This document shows positions 34,110 to 41,837 of a stretch of 64,000 nucleotides of DNA, in pieces. Source of the DNA: CAZCVI01 sp964502145 (GTDB lineage: Bacteria; Acidobacteriota; Aminicenantia; UBA2199). Under the pieces are notes generated by a model, which saw nothing but the letters and a program-made list of their open reading frames with translations, was not told the DNA's origin and did not search any database. A program made the position numbers and the translations under genes. Location of the stretch: the NCBI GenBank assembly GCA_964502145.1, contig CAZCVI010000009.1, forward strand, positions 62,001-126,000. Direction: 5' to 3'. Numbering within the stretch: the first letter of the stretch is position 1; each line of letters starts with the position of its first letter.

Positions 34110-36434
34110 CTATTTCTCCAAAACGTCTTTCTTCTTACGTCCAACACGCTTTTCCTCATTTGTACTTTGTAGCGTTAAGGTGACGTCGTCACCTCTGATG
34201 TCTGCCAAAACTGCACCACCATTGATCAATTGTCCGAACAGAACTTCATCCACGAACCACGTTTTGATTTTATCTTGCAACAGACGCGCGACTTCACGGG
34301 CACCGAAAAGTTTGGAGTATCCTTTTTGGGCTAACCAGAGATAACATTCATCCGTAACCGTTAGCGTCACCTTTTTATCTGCCAATTGCGTGGAGAAAAG
34401 ATCGAGGTTTTTCTTGACAATAAGTTTCACATGGTCTTCGGTCAGTTGCCCAAAAGAAACGACCGCGTCCAAACGGTTGCGGAACTCGGGGGAGAAATGT
34501 TTTTCCACTGCTTCTAAAATTGCGCTGGTATCGGTAGAGCGTTCATCAAAACCAATCTGCGTTTTCCCCAGTTTGCGAGCACCGGCGTTGGAGGTCATGA
34601 TAATAATCACGTTGCGGAAATCTGCTTTTTTGCCGGTGTTATCGGTGAGGGTCGCGTAATCCATGATTTGCAGGAGCGTGTTGAAAATGTCCGGGTGGGC
34701 TTTTTCAATTTCATCCAATAATAACACGGCATGGGGTGTCTTGCGAATGGATTCGGTTAATAATCCACCCTGCTCAAAACCAACATATCCGGGCGGGGAA
34801 CCAATCAAACGGGCCACGGCATGTTTTTCCTGGTATTCAGACATATCAAAACGATGCAACGGAATACCCAGGGTATTGGCGAGTTGGCGCGTTAATTCTG
34901 TTTTACCTACACCGGTGGGACCGACAAAAAGAAGCGAAGCCACCGGTTTATCTGGTTCTCTGAACCCGGCACGGGCACGTTTGATGGCCTGGGTTACCAT
35001 TTCTATGGCCGGGTCTTGGCCGAAGATTTGTTTTTTTAGCTCCGATTCCAGTTTTTTCAGCTTGTGCGTCTCGTTTTCGGTCACGGTTTTTTCCGGGATA
35101 CGGGCGATCTTGGAAACGACTTCCTCAATCCCTTTACGTTTAATACTCACCCGCTTTTCCGAGTTGTCCGGGTGCTTCATACGAATCCAAGCGCCCGCCT
35201 CATCAATCACATCAATGGCTTTATCCGGCAAGTAGCGATCATTGATGTATTTATTGGAAAGATCCACGGCGGCTTCCAGGGCACTTTCACTGTAAGACAC
35301 ATGGTGGAATTCCTCGAACTTTTCTTGCAGACCTTTGAGAATAGCGAGTGTTTCGGTGGGCGTGGGTTCGGGTATCTCGATCTTTTGGAACCGACGGGAG
35401 AGGGCACGATCTTTTTCAAAGAATTTTTTATATTCGTCATAGGTGGTGGAACCAATACACTGCATCTTGCCGCTGGAAAGGGCGGGTTTAAGGATATTGG
35501 AGGCATCCATGGAACCACCAGACACGGCACCCGCGCCTACCAAGTTATGGATTTCGTCGATAAATAAAATGGCTTTGTCTTCTTGCAGTATCTCGTTGAG
35601 CACGCGTTTCATGCGTTCTTCAAAATCGCCGCGATATTTTGTACCGGCCAATAAACCACCCATGTCGAGTTGGTAGATTTTGGAACCTTTAAGTGGCAAG
35701 GGCACTTTATCCTGGGCGATCAAACGGGCCAGACCTTCGGTGATAGCTGTTTTGCCTACGCCCGGTTCGCCCACGTGGACCGGGTTGTTTTTAGTTCTGC
35801 GACAGAGTATTTGCATGGTTCGTTCGATGATATCTTCTCTGCCGATGATTGGATCGATTTCGTCGCGGGCTGCTTTCGCGGTTAGTTCGGTTGTGAACAT
35901 GTCCAGGTACTTTCGTTTTGTTTTTTTATCTGCTTCCCGTTCACTTGATTCTGGTACGGTTTGTTGATCGCCTATGGCCCCGTTTTCCGGGTATCCGCCA
36001 TCCGGGACCACCGAGATGCCGTGGGAGATGAAGTTCAGAATATTGAGGCGCGAGATGCCTTGTTGTTCTAAAAAAGTCACGGCAAATGATTCTTTTTCAA
36101 AGTAGATCGCGGCGTACATATCACCGATATCCAAGACATTTTTGCCTGCGGAAACAACGTGGAGCATGGCGTTTTCGACCACGTTTTGGAAACCTTCTGA
36201 TTGAATGGGGTCTTTGCCGTTACTTTCCGGGATATAACCTGCTTTAAAAAAGGTATCCAGCTCGATTTTCAAACCATTAGCATTGCCACCACACGCGGTG
36301 ACAATTTTCGTGCCACCGCCGAAGAATAACGACGCATAGAGGATATGTTCCGGTGTCACGTACTCGTGGGTCCGGGCCTTTGCCTCGTTGTAAGCGGCGG
36401 TGATTATATTATTAAGTTCTTCACTGATTTTCAT
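34110..36434 (-). CDS. clpA: ATP-dependent Clp protease ATP-binding subunit ClpA
   Basis: 774 residues. The N-terminal Clp_N repeat domain (1-145: ELNNIITAAYNEAKARTHEYV, PEHILYASLF) is the ClpS docking site. First AAA+ module: Walker A GEPGVGKTA, Walker B ILFIDEIHNLVGAG. Second: GPTGVGKTEL, VLLLDEIEKAHPDIFNTLLQ, and arginine-finger region RNRLDAVV. The IGFD segment at ~650 fits a ClpP-binding loop. It unfolds substrates for ClpP, which is not in the window. It starts 7 bp after the clpS stop, so the two form an operon as in Proteobacteria. Confidence 0.95.
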   Translation of the reverse strand: MKISEELNNIITAAYNEAKARTHEYVTPEHILYASLFFGGGTKIVTACGGNANGLKIELDTFFKAGYIPESNGKDPIQSEGFQNVVENAMLHVVSAGKNVLDIGDMYAAIYFEKESFAVTFLEQQGISRLNILNFISHGISVVPDGGYPENGAIGDQQTVPESSEREADKKTKRKYLDMFTTELTAKAARDEIDPIIGREDIIERTMQILCRRTKNNPVHVGEPGVGKTAITEGLARLIAQDKVPLPLKGSKIYQLDMGGLLAGTKYRGDFEERMKRVLNEILQEDKAILFIDEIHNLVGAGAVSGGSMDASNILKPALSSGKMQCIGSTTYDEYKKFFEKDRALSRRFQKIEIPEPTPTETLAILKGLQEKFEEFHHVSYSESALEAAVDLSNKYINDRYLPDKAIDVIDEAGAWIRMKHPDNSEKRVSIKRKGIEEVVSKIARIPEKTVTENETHKLKKLESELKKQIFGQDPAIEMVTQAIKRARAGFREPDKPVASLLFVGPTGVGKTELTRQLANTLGIPLHRFDMSEYQEKHAVARLIGSPPGYVGFEQGGLLTESIRKTPHAVLLLDEIEKAHPDIFNTLLQIMDYATLTDNTGKKADFRNVIIIMTSNAGARKLGKTQIGFDERSTDTSAILEAVEKHFSPEFRNRLDAVVSFGQLTEDHVKLIVKKNLDLFSTQLADKKVTLTVTDECYLWLAQKGYSKLFGAREVARLLQDKIKTWFVDEVLFGQLINGGAVLADIRGDDVTLTLQSTNEEKRVGRKKKDVLEK

Positions 36435-36441
36435 GTTGTTT

Positions 36442-36762
36442 TTATGCTTCCTCGTAGCCGCAACGTAGCGGAAAACCCTCTTTTTGTGCCTCGAAATGCA
36501 CTTGTTTTACTTTGGTGACCGCGATATCGTAGGAATAAATACCGCAGACCCCCTTCCCATTTTTATGGACATCCAGCATGATCTTGGTGGCTTCAGCCGC
36601 CGGTTTGTTGAAGATGGACATCAATACTTGAACCACAAATTCCATAGAGGTATAGTCGTCGTTGAAAATAATTACCACGAACATGCTTGGCTTCCTGACT
36701 TTTAAATCGGGGGCAAGTTTCACCTCGCCGGGTTCGGCTACATCATAACTTCCCGTCCCCAT
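36442..36762 (-). CDS. clpS: ClpS adaptor protein
   Basis: 106 residues with the ClpS core: MFVVIIFNDDYTSMEFVVQV, which supplies the N-degron pocket residues, then HKNGKGVCGIYSYDIA and the C-terminal EGFPLRCGYEEA. It binds N-end-rule substrates and hands them to ClpA. A flexible N-terminal tail of ~25 residues precedes the fold, as required for delivery. GGAGG lies 5 bases before the ATG. First gene of clpS-clpA. Confidence 0.95.
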   Translation of the reverse strand: MGTGSYDVAEPGEVKLAPDLKVRKPSMFVVIIFNDDYTSMEFVVQVLMSIFNKPAAEATKIMLDVHKNGKGVCGIYSYDIAVTKVKQVHFEAQKEGFPLRCGYEEA

Positions 36763-36788
36763 GTTTGACCTCCATACGTTAATAAAAA

Positions 36789-36817
36789 ATTATAACACTT
36801 ATAAGAATAGTTGTCAA
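36789..36817 (-). promoter_or_regulatory. Consensus sigma-70 promoter of clpS-clpA
   Basis: Minus strand TTGACA (36812-36817), exactly 17 bp, TATAAT (36789-36794); perfect consensus, 27 bp before the clpS ATG. Confidence 0.8.
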
Positions 36818-36973
36818 AACTGAATTTTTCAACTAAAAAATTTAGGAACTGGTCAGGTCTCGGACGAAAGGTGCTGAAGCGCTTGGCTCGAAAGCCAAAA
36901 ATGTTTTGCAAAAAGAAATGAAAGGAGACTGATGGGTTATAAAAGAGGTCTTAAAAAGGGACAAGTTTTTTTT

Positions 36974-37249
36974 CTATTTGGAAGCGATCTTGGTGCCGCC
37001 ATAAGCCAAGAACGAAAGGGCCAAGGTCTTAAACACGGTCTTGAGGGTGAATAAAATATCTTCCGCTAGATACTCTTCGAACATGTAGACATAGTCAGCG
37101 AGGAAAAATAAAACAACGGTGACCAAGATGATTTTGATCACTTCCCCGATTCTGCCACCAGAGTATTTTTTTCGCGCTTTATTAAAGGAAATAAGTATCA
37201 AAACATAGATAAAAAGAGAGAATATCAATACGATAATGCGGGGCGCCAT
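36974..37249 (-). CDS. Small membrane protein, unknown
   Basis: 91 residues with two or three hydrophobic helices (IIVLIFSLFIYVLILISF; VIKIILVTVVLFFLADYVYM; a weaker LKTVFKTLALSFLAYGGTKI) and a basic loop KARKKYSGGR. GGAGGTGGAG precedes the ATG. It follows the thymidine phosphorylase stop by 17 bp, so it is probably the last gene of the pyrimidine-salvage operon. I do not recognise a family. Confidence 0.65.
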   Translation of the reverse strand: MAPRIIVLIFSLFIYVLILISFNKARKKYSGGRIGEVIKIILVTVVLFFLADYVYMFEEYLAEDILFTLKTVFKTLALSFLAYGGTKIASK

Positions 37250-37266
37250 GCTCCACCTCCTTGGTG

Positions 37267-38628
37267 TTAACGGGTATCCCAGGCACGCATGCCTTTTTTA
37301 TCAATAAGATAGAGAATATGATCGGGTACTTGGGGTTGGTCGGGAACAAACGAAATGGCAGACAACAAGCGATGTTTGGCAGCTTCAATGCGGTCTGGAT
37401 AGTTGGTGTGAATGGTGAGTAACACCTCGCCTTTTTGAGTGAATTCACCGACTTTCTTGTGAAATACAAATCCAGCACTGTGGTCGATCACATCTTCTTT
37501 CTTCCGTCTGCCAGCACCGATATCAATGGCAGCCATGCCAACTTCAAACGCATCCATTTTCAAGATAAAACCAGAAGTCTCAGCAATCAGCGGCACTTGG
37601 TGTTTGCTTTGGGGTAACAACGAATAATCGTCACATATGGACGGGTCACCGTTTTGAGCGGCGATAAATTTTCTGAAAATATCCAGGGGAGTGCCAGATT
37701 CGAGTGTTTCTTCCAATTGTTCTTGAGCATGGTAAAAATCATTGGCCACACCTGCCGCAACCAACATGGCGGCACCGAGCGCAAAAGTCACGGCCATGAC
37801 ATCCTCAGGGCCATTTCCTTTTAAGGCTTCAATGGATTCTATTATTTCCAGGGAATTACCCACTGCTTGACCGAGGGGTTGGTCCATGTTGGTGATTAGG
37901 CCGATAGTAGTGCGTTCGGCTTTTTCACCGATAGCGACCATGGTACGGCCCAACTCTATGGAATCTTCGAGCCGTTTCATAAAGGCACCACTACCAGTTT
38001 TAATATCTAATACAATGCCATCAGTGCCCAGAGCGAGTTTCTTACTCATGATACTGGCGGCAATCAGGGGGATGCTGGTCACTGTGGCGGTTGTGTCGCG
38101 GAGGGCATAGAGTTTCCGATCTGCGGGAACGATGTTTTCGGTTTGCCCACCAATCACCATGCCCACATCGGCCAGGACATTTTTGAATGCCTGGGTGTGC
38201 AAGAACACGTTGAAGCCGGGGATAGATTCGAGTTTATCCAAGGTGCCGCCAGTATGGCCCAAAGACCGACCGGAAAGCATGGGCACATGAACACCGCACG
38301 CGGCTACAAGAGGCGCGACAATAAAGCTGATCTTATCACCAACGCCACCAGTACTGTGTTTGTCTATCTTTTTTCCAGCACTGCCATCAAGGCTGATTAA
38401 ATCCCCGGACAACATCATCAAGCGGGTCAAATCAGCCAACTCGCGATAATCAAGACCACGGATATAAATGGCCATCAATAATGCGGCGGCTTGATAATCA
38501 GGAATATCGCCGGAGACATACCGACTTATAAAAAATTCAAGTTCGGCAGAACTTAATATATGACCATCCCGCTTCTTAGAAATAATCTCATACATGCTAA
38601 AATCATTGTTTTTTGTGTTATTGCTCAT
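37267..38628 (-). CDS. Thymidine/pyrimidine-nucleoside phosphorylase
   Basis: 453 residues. Hallmarks are MYEIISKKRDGHILSSAEL at ~12-30, DKHSTGGVGDKISFIVAPL, and the family signature SGRSLGHTGGTLDKLESIPG. The phosphate- and base-binding residues then follow (MSKKLALGTDGIVLDIKTG), and a C-terminal PYNP domain (RRKKEDVIDHSAGFVFHKK). It splits thymidine or uridine into base plus (deoxy)ribose-1-phosphate. GGGAAGAAG before ATG 38628 supports the longer start; the inner Met at residue 12 lacks a ribosome site. Downstream of cytidine deaminase by 77 bp, consistent with a salvage operon. DeoA versus Pdp cannot be settled by eye. Confidence 0.93.
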   Translation of the reverse strand: MSNNTKNNDFSMYEIISKKRDGHILSSAELEFFISRYVSGDIPDYQAAALLMAIYIRGLDYRELADLTRLMMLSGDLISLDGSAGKKIDKHSTGGVGDKISFIVAPLVAACGVHVPMLSGRSLGHTGGTLDKLESIPGFNVFLHTQAFKNVLADVGMVIGGQTENIVPADRKLYALRDTTATVTSIPLIAASIMSKKLALGTDGIVLDIKTGSGAFMKRLEDSIELGRTMVAIGEKAERTTIGLITNMDQPLGQAVGNSLEIIESIEALKGNGPEDVMAVTFALGAAMLVAAGVANDFYHAQEQLEETLESGTPLDIFRKFIAAQNGDPSICDDYSLLPQSKHQVPLIAETSGFILKMDAFEVGMAAIDIGAGRRKKEDVIDHSAGFVFHKKVGEFTQKGEVLLTIHTNYPDRIEAAKHRLLSAISFVPDQPQVPDHILYLIDKKGMRAWDTR

Positions 38629-38705
38629 TCTTCTTCCCTAACGGTTATTTCTTATGCGCTGAGTTCTGGTGGATTTTTACGAAAACTGACGCGATCATTT
38701 TTCAA

Positions 38706-39107
38706 TCACTTTTTGATATCCAGAAAAAAAGCAAAGGGTATTAACTCGCCCACGGTGGTTTTTTGCCAAGTCCCCTGCTGGTTGCACATGTAGACGGGGG
38801 TTTCCTGGCTTGAAAATTCAGCGATTACTTGCCGACATGCACCGCAAGGGGGTAAAAATTCCGGGGTATCACCAATCACCAGTATTTCGGCGATCTGTTG
38901 TTCTCCCTCGCTGACCATCTTAAAAATAGCGGTGCGTTCAGCACAGTTGGTCAAGCCATACGAGGTATTTTCGACATTGCACCCGGAAAAAATCTTCCCG
39001 GAACTGGTTCTGATAGCTGCGCCGACGTGAAAGTGGGAATAGGGGGCATATGCTCTATCTTTGGCCGCTTTGGCCGCGTTCAATAATTGCTCGATTGCTG
39101 CGCTCAT
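38706..39107 (-). CDS. cdd: Cytidine deaminase
   Basis: 133 residues, the size of homotetrameric deaminases. Zinc site: NCAERTAIF with its catalytic Glu, and PCGACRQVI. Substrate-binding FSGCNVENTSYGLT is intact. It converts cytidine and deoxycytidine to uridine and deoxyuridine, feeding the phosphorylase encoded next. Confidence 0.95.
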   Translation of the reverse strand: MSAAIEQLLNAAKAAKDRAYAPYSHFHVGAAIRTSSGKIFSGCNVENTSYGLTNCAERTAIFKMVSEGEQQIAEILVIGDTPEFLPPCGACRQVIAEFSSQETPVYMCNQQGTWQKTTVGELIPFAFFLDIKK

Positions 39108-39129
39108 TTTATTTTACCTTCCATTTATA

Positions 39130-39158
39130 ATTCTAAAGAACTGCAAAAAATAAGTCAA
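39130..39158 (-). promoter_or_regulatory. Sigma-70 promoter of the pyrimidine-salvage operon
   Basis: Minus strand TTGACT (39153-39158), 17 bp, TAGAAT (39130-39135), 22 bp before the cdd ATG. Confidence 0.6.
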
Positions 39159-39198
39159 GACTTCTTAAGAAGAATATTAAACCCCAAAATTTCCCGAA

Positions 39199-39238
39199 GG
39201 GGTGGGCACGAGGCAGCCCCACCCCGACACCTTTTTTT
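39199..39238 (+). terminator. GC-rich hairpin with T-tract between cdd promoter and the Calx-beta gene
   Basis: GGGGTGGG (39199-39206) pairs with CCCACCCC (39218-39225), followed on the plus strand by GACACCTTTTTTT. The T run is on the plus strand, though the flanking genes are on the minus strand, so it would mainly stop antisense transcription; the hairpin could still act at the end of the Calx-beta gene. Confidence 0.45.
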
Positions 39239-39241
39239 ATA

Positions 39242-41830
39242 TTAATTGGCAATAATCACATTCTCCAGCAGGAAAGGTACGCTTTCCTGCGTGGCGGTAT
39301 CCACGGCTATGGCACTGAGGGTGTATGTGCCATTGGGATAAAGGGTGGTGTTGAGAGATACATTAAAAATGACCTCTTTCTGTGGGCTTTCATGCCAATC
39401 ATCGACCAATTGAGTGCCCAAATATAATCGTATTGCTCCTACTCCCTTGTAATCATTGGCATAGACAGCGACTTTAACGGTTCCGCTTAGGGGCGAGGTA
39501 TTGGGCGTGAGCTGGATGCCAGTCACGGTGGGGGGATTATCGACAACAGTCACAGAAATAGAATCGGTATCAATTTGATCGGCGAAATCGTAGACGATGG
39601 TTTTTATTTGATGGGGGCCAGCGAGCACATTGGCAGTAGACCAATCATACCTGTAAGCAGGGACGGTGACAGTTTCTTTTAGTATGTCATCGACATAAAA
39701 CTCCACTTTTTTAACCCCAAAATCATCTCTGGCCACTACATTGATGGTGACATCGCCGGAAACGATATCACCGTCATCAAGGTCTTTAATAGAAATTTGC
39801 GGCGGTGCGCCAAAACCGTTATCCAGTTCTGTGGCGGTAATATCCATGTCTTTAACACCTTGGGCGGAGATGCGGAGAACAGCCACGCCATTTTTATCAA
39901 TAACCTCGGTAGGGTCCTCGTCTTTGGCGGCTTGGACGGTAACAGTTTGCAAGGTACTCCAGTCGGAGGTGGAAAAAACAAGTTGTGGGTTTGAGGTGAT
40001 GCTGATATCGGTATCACCGCTAAAACGGATTACGTTGGCGGTGATGGAGGTGGTGGGTTTGGCGGTGAGTCGAACCTGAAAGGTGCGGGTTTCAGTCTCT
40101 GGAATAGTGAACGGGGTGTCAATAATGACCTCAAAACTAAGGGTGTTTTTGTCTATGACTGTAACAGGTACATCAATATCGGTAAACCCGTCGGCACGAA
40201 AGCGGATGGTGCCGGTATCGTTCAATGCATCATCATCCTTGGCTGCAGACACGGTAACGTCTTGGAACGTGTCATAGTTGCTGGCATCAAAAATTAAACT
40301 GGTTACTGGCAGGGTGATATCACTGGAACTGTCATTGACGGTGCTGACCTGGACGGTCAAAGGGCTGATGGGAGCGGCGGAAATTTTAACTTGGATGATC
40401 CCGCTTGCGCCCTCGTCGAATTCCACATGATCTGGGTCGATCACAAAATGAAATGCATCGTCATCGATCACTGTCACATAGACAAATTTGTCCTCCATAT
40501 CTGCGGCACTGACCCGAATGACCGCGTATCCATTAACGGTATCGGGATCATGGTTGGCATAGACGGTGACGGATTGCTCCACCCTGAAATTTTCAGCGTT
40601 AAAAGTAAGCATGCCACCGGGCGGGGCAGGGATGGTAACTGTTTTATCGCCACTCACCCAACTGGCAGTCACGGTTACGGGGGTAGTGGGTGCGGAAATC
40701 AAGCTAACCTGGAACCTGGCGTCTTCATTCTCCCTTACCACCAAGTTCTCGACGGAAATTTTTAAGCCGAGAGAATCGTTATCTATTTCCTTGGCCAGAA
40801 CAATTTTGTCAGGGATTCCCCCGCCCGGGTTTTGGATACGAATATGTGCCTCACCATTGATGATATCGTCATCTGACCTGGCGTATAATACAACGGTTTG
40901 TTCGACTTGATAATTGCCCTGGGTGAAGGTGATCAAGTTCCCGGAGGTAACCTGGAGGTCCATGTCGTCACTTACCTCGCCAGCATTATTGACGGTAACA
41001 ACGACATCGTTCTGGGGTTTGGCGGAAAGGCGCAAGGTAAAGGTAGCGGTGCCGTTCTCAGGTACGTTCACGATATCGGTGTTGGTGATGAACCCGACCT
41101 TATCGGCACTGACAGTGAGGGTATGATTTTTGTTCATGGTAACGGTGCCATTTACCGCGACTTCCACGCCGTCGAGCCGCACGGATAGATTGCCGTAGCC
41201 GTTTTGGGCGGAAAAGCTGTAAGGTACGGTCTCGTTCTTGCGGTAGATGTGGTTCCCGGCGATAGGAACGCCAGTGACACCTTCCCCGGTATTGATGGTC
41301 AGGGTATATTTCTTGCTTTTCTTGATCAGAATATACACGGTAGCGCCCACTAACACGGCGCCAGCGGCCACGAGGAACCAGGGGAATTTTTTCTTTTTAC
41401 GTGTGCCCGGACCAAAAATCATCTTGGACAACACGTGTTTTTTGTACAAGGGCAGGCTGTTCAAATCTATGCCGGGGACCTGGGTCACATGGCATTCATC
41501 CACGGCTTTTTTGTAATTTTCCACGGCCAGGTCATTGACGGAATCTTTTTCATAGATAGCGCCCATCAATAGAAAAGAGCGGCCCATTATTTCTTTGAGT
41601 TCCATGTTCTTTTCTAAAATAATTCCCACTATCCCTTCAAGACGTTTTAGCGCGTTTACTTTTTGCCCTTTTTTATAACTCTCGGCAGCCCGTTGAAATT
41701 GATTTTGGATTTCATCATTGCTCTGCGCGAGCAACATGAAGTCCATCTGCCAAAGAAACGTAACTATAACAAATAAAACAATAATTTTTTTCGACAATGT
41801 GATTCTCTCGGAGTTTTGATTATACGTCAC
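39242..41830 (-). CDS. Exported multidomain protein with Calx-beta-like repeats
   Basis: 862 residues from GTG 41830. That start gives a normal signal peptide (LSKKIIVLFVIVTFLWQM) and avoids the 53-base overlap with the upstream kinase required by ATG 41890. A TPR-like helical part (~35-125) is followed by a second membrane helix (KFPWFLVAAGAVLVGATVYILI), then a bacterial repeat-type domain. Four or five Calx-beta-like units follow (ENGTATFTLRLSAKP, LTFNAENFRVEQSVTVYA), then two Ig-like domains (DDGDIVSGDVTINVVARDD; TVKVAVYANDYKGVG). It has both export and an internal transmembrane anchor, so it is likely an envelope protein. It lies directly downstream of a receptor kinase and is probably co-expressed with it. 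Confidence 0.82.
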   Translation of the reverse strand: MTYNQNSERITLSKKIIVLFVIVTFLWQMDFMLLAQSNDEIQNQFQRAAESYKKGQKVNALKRLEGIVGIILEKNMELKEIMGRSFLLMGAIYEKDSVNDLAVENYKKAVDECHVTQVPGIDLNSLPLYKKHVLSKMIFGPGTRKKKKFPWFLVAAGAVLVGATVYILIKKSKKYTLTINTGEGVTGVPIAGNHIYRKNETVPYSFSAQNGYGNLSVRLDGVEVAVNGTVTMNKNHTLTVSADKVGFITNTDIVNVPENGTATFTLRLSAKPQNDVVVTVNNAGEVSDDMDLQVTSGNLITFTQGNYQVEQTVVLYARSDDDIINGEAHIRIQNPGGGIPDKIVLAKEIDNDSLGLKISVENLVVRENEDARFQVSLISAPTTPVTVTASWVSGDKTVTIPAPPGGMLTFNAENFRVEQSVTVYANHDPDTVNGYAVIRVSAADMEDKFVYVTVIDDDAFHFVIDPDHVEFDEGASGIIQVKISAAPISPLTVQVSTVNDSSSDITLPVTSLIFDASNYDTFQDVTVSAAKDDDALNDTGTIRFRADGFTDIDVPVTVIDKNTLSFEVIIDTPFTIPETETRTFQVRLTAKPTTSITANVIRFSGDTDISITSNPQLVFSTSDWSTLQTVTVQAAKDEDPTEVIDKNGVAVLRISAQGVKDMDITATELDNGFGAPPQISIKDLDDGDIVSGDVTINVVARDDFGVKKVEFYVDDILKETVTVPAYRYDWSTANVLAGPHQIKTIVYDFADQIDTDSISVTVVDNPPTVTGIQLTPNTSPLSGTVKVAVYANDYKGVGAIRLYLGTQLVDDWHESPQKEVIFNVSLNTTLYPNGTYTLSAIAVDTATQESVPFLLENVIIAN

Positions 41831-41837
41831 AACTGTA

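Noticed and set aside
36848..36900. Possible SRP RNA (GGTCAGGTC followed by a GAA-rich stretch and a TTGGCT/AGCCAA hairpin)
   Set aside because: Only the GGTCAGGTC word fits; the canonical GGAAG loop context and long closing helix are absent.
36932..37051. 39-codon ORF preceded by AAAGGAG
   Set aside because: It runs antisense into the small membrane-protein gene, shows no recognisable features and is probably chance.
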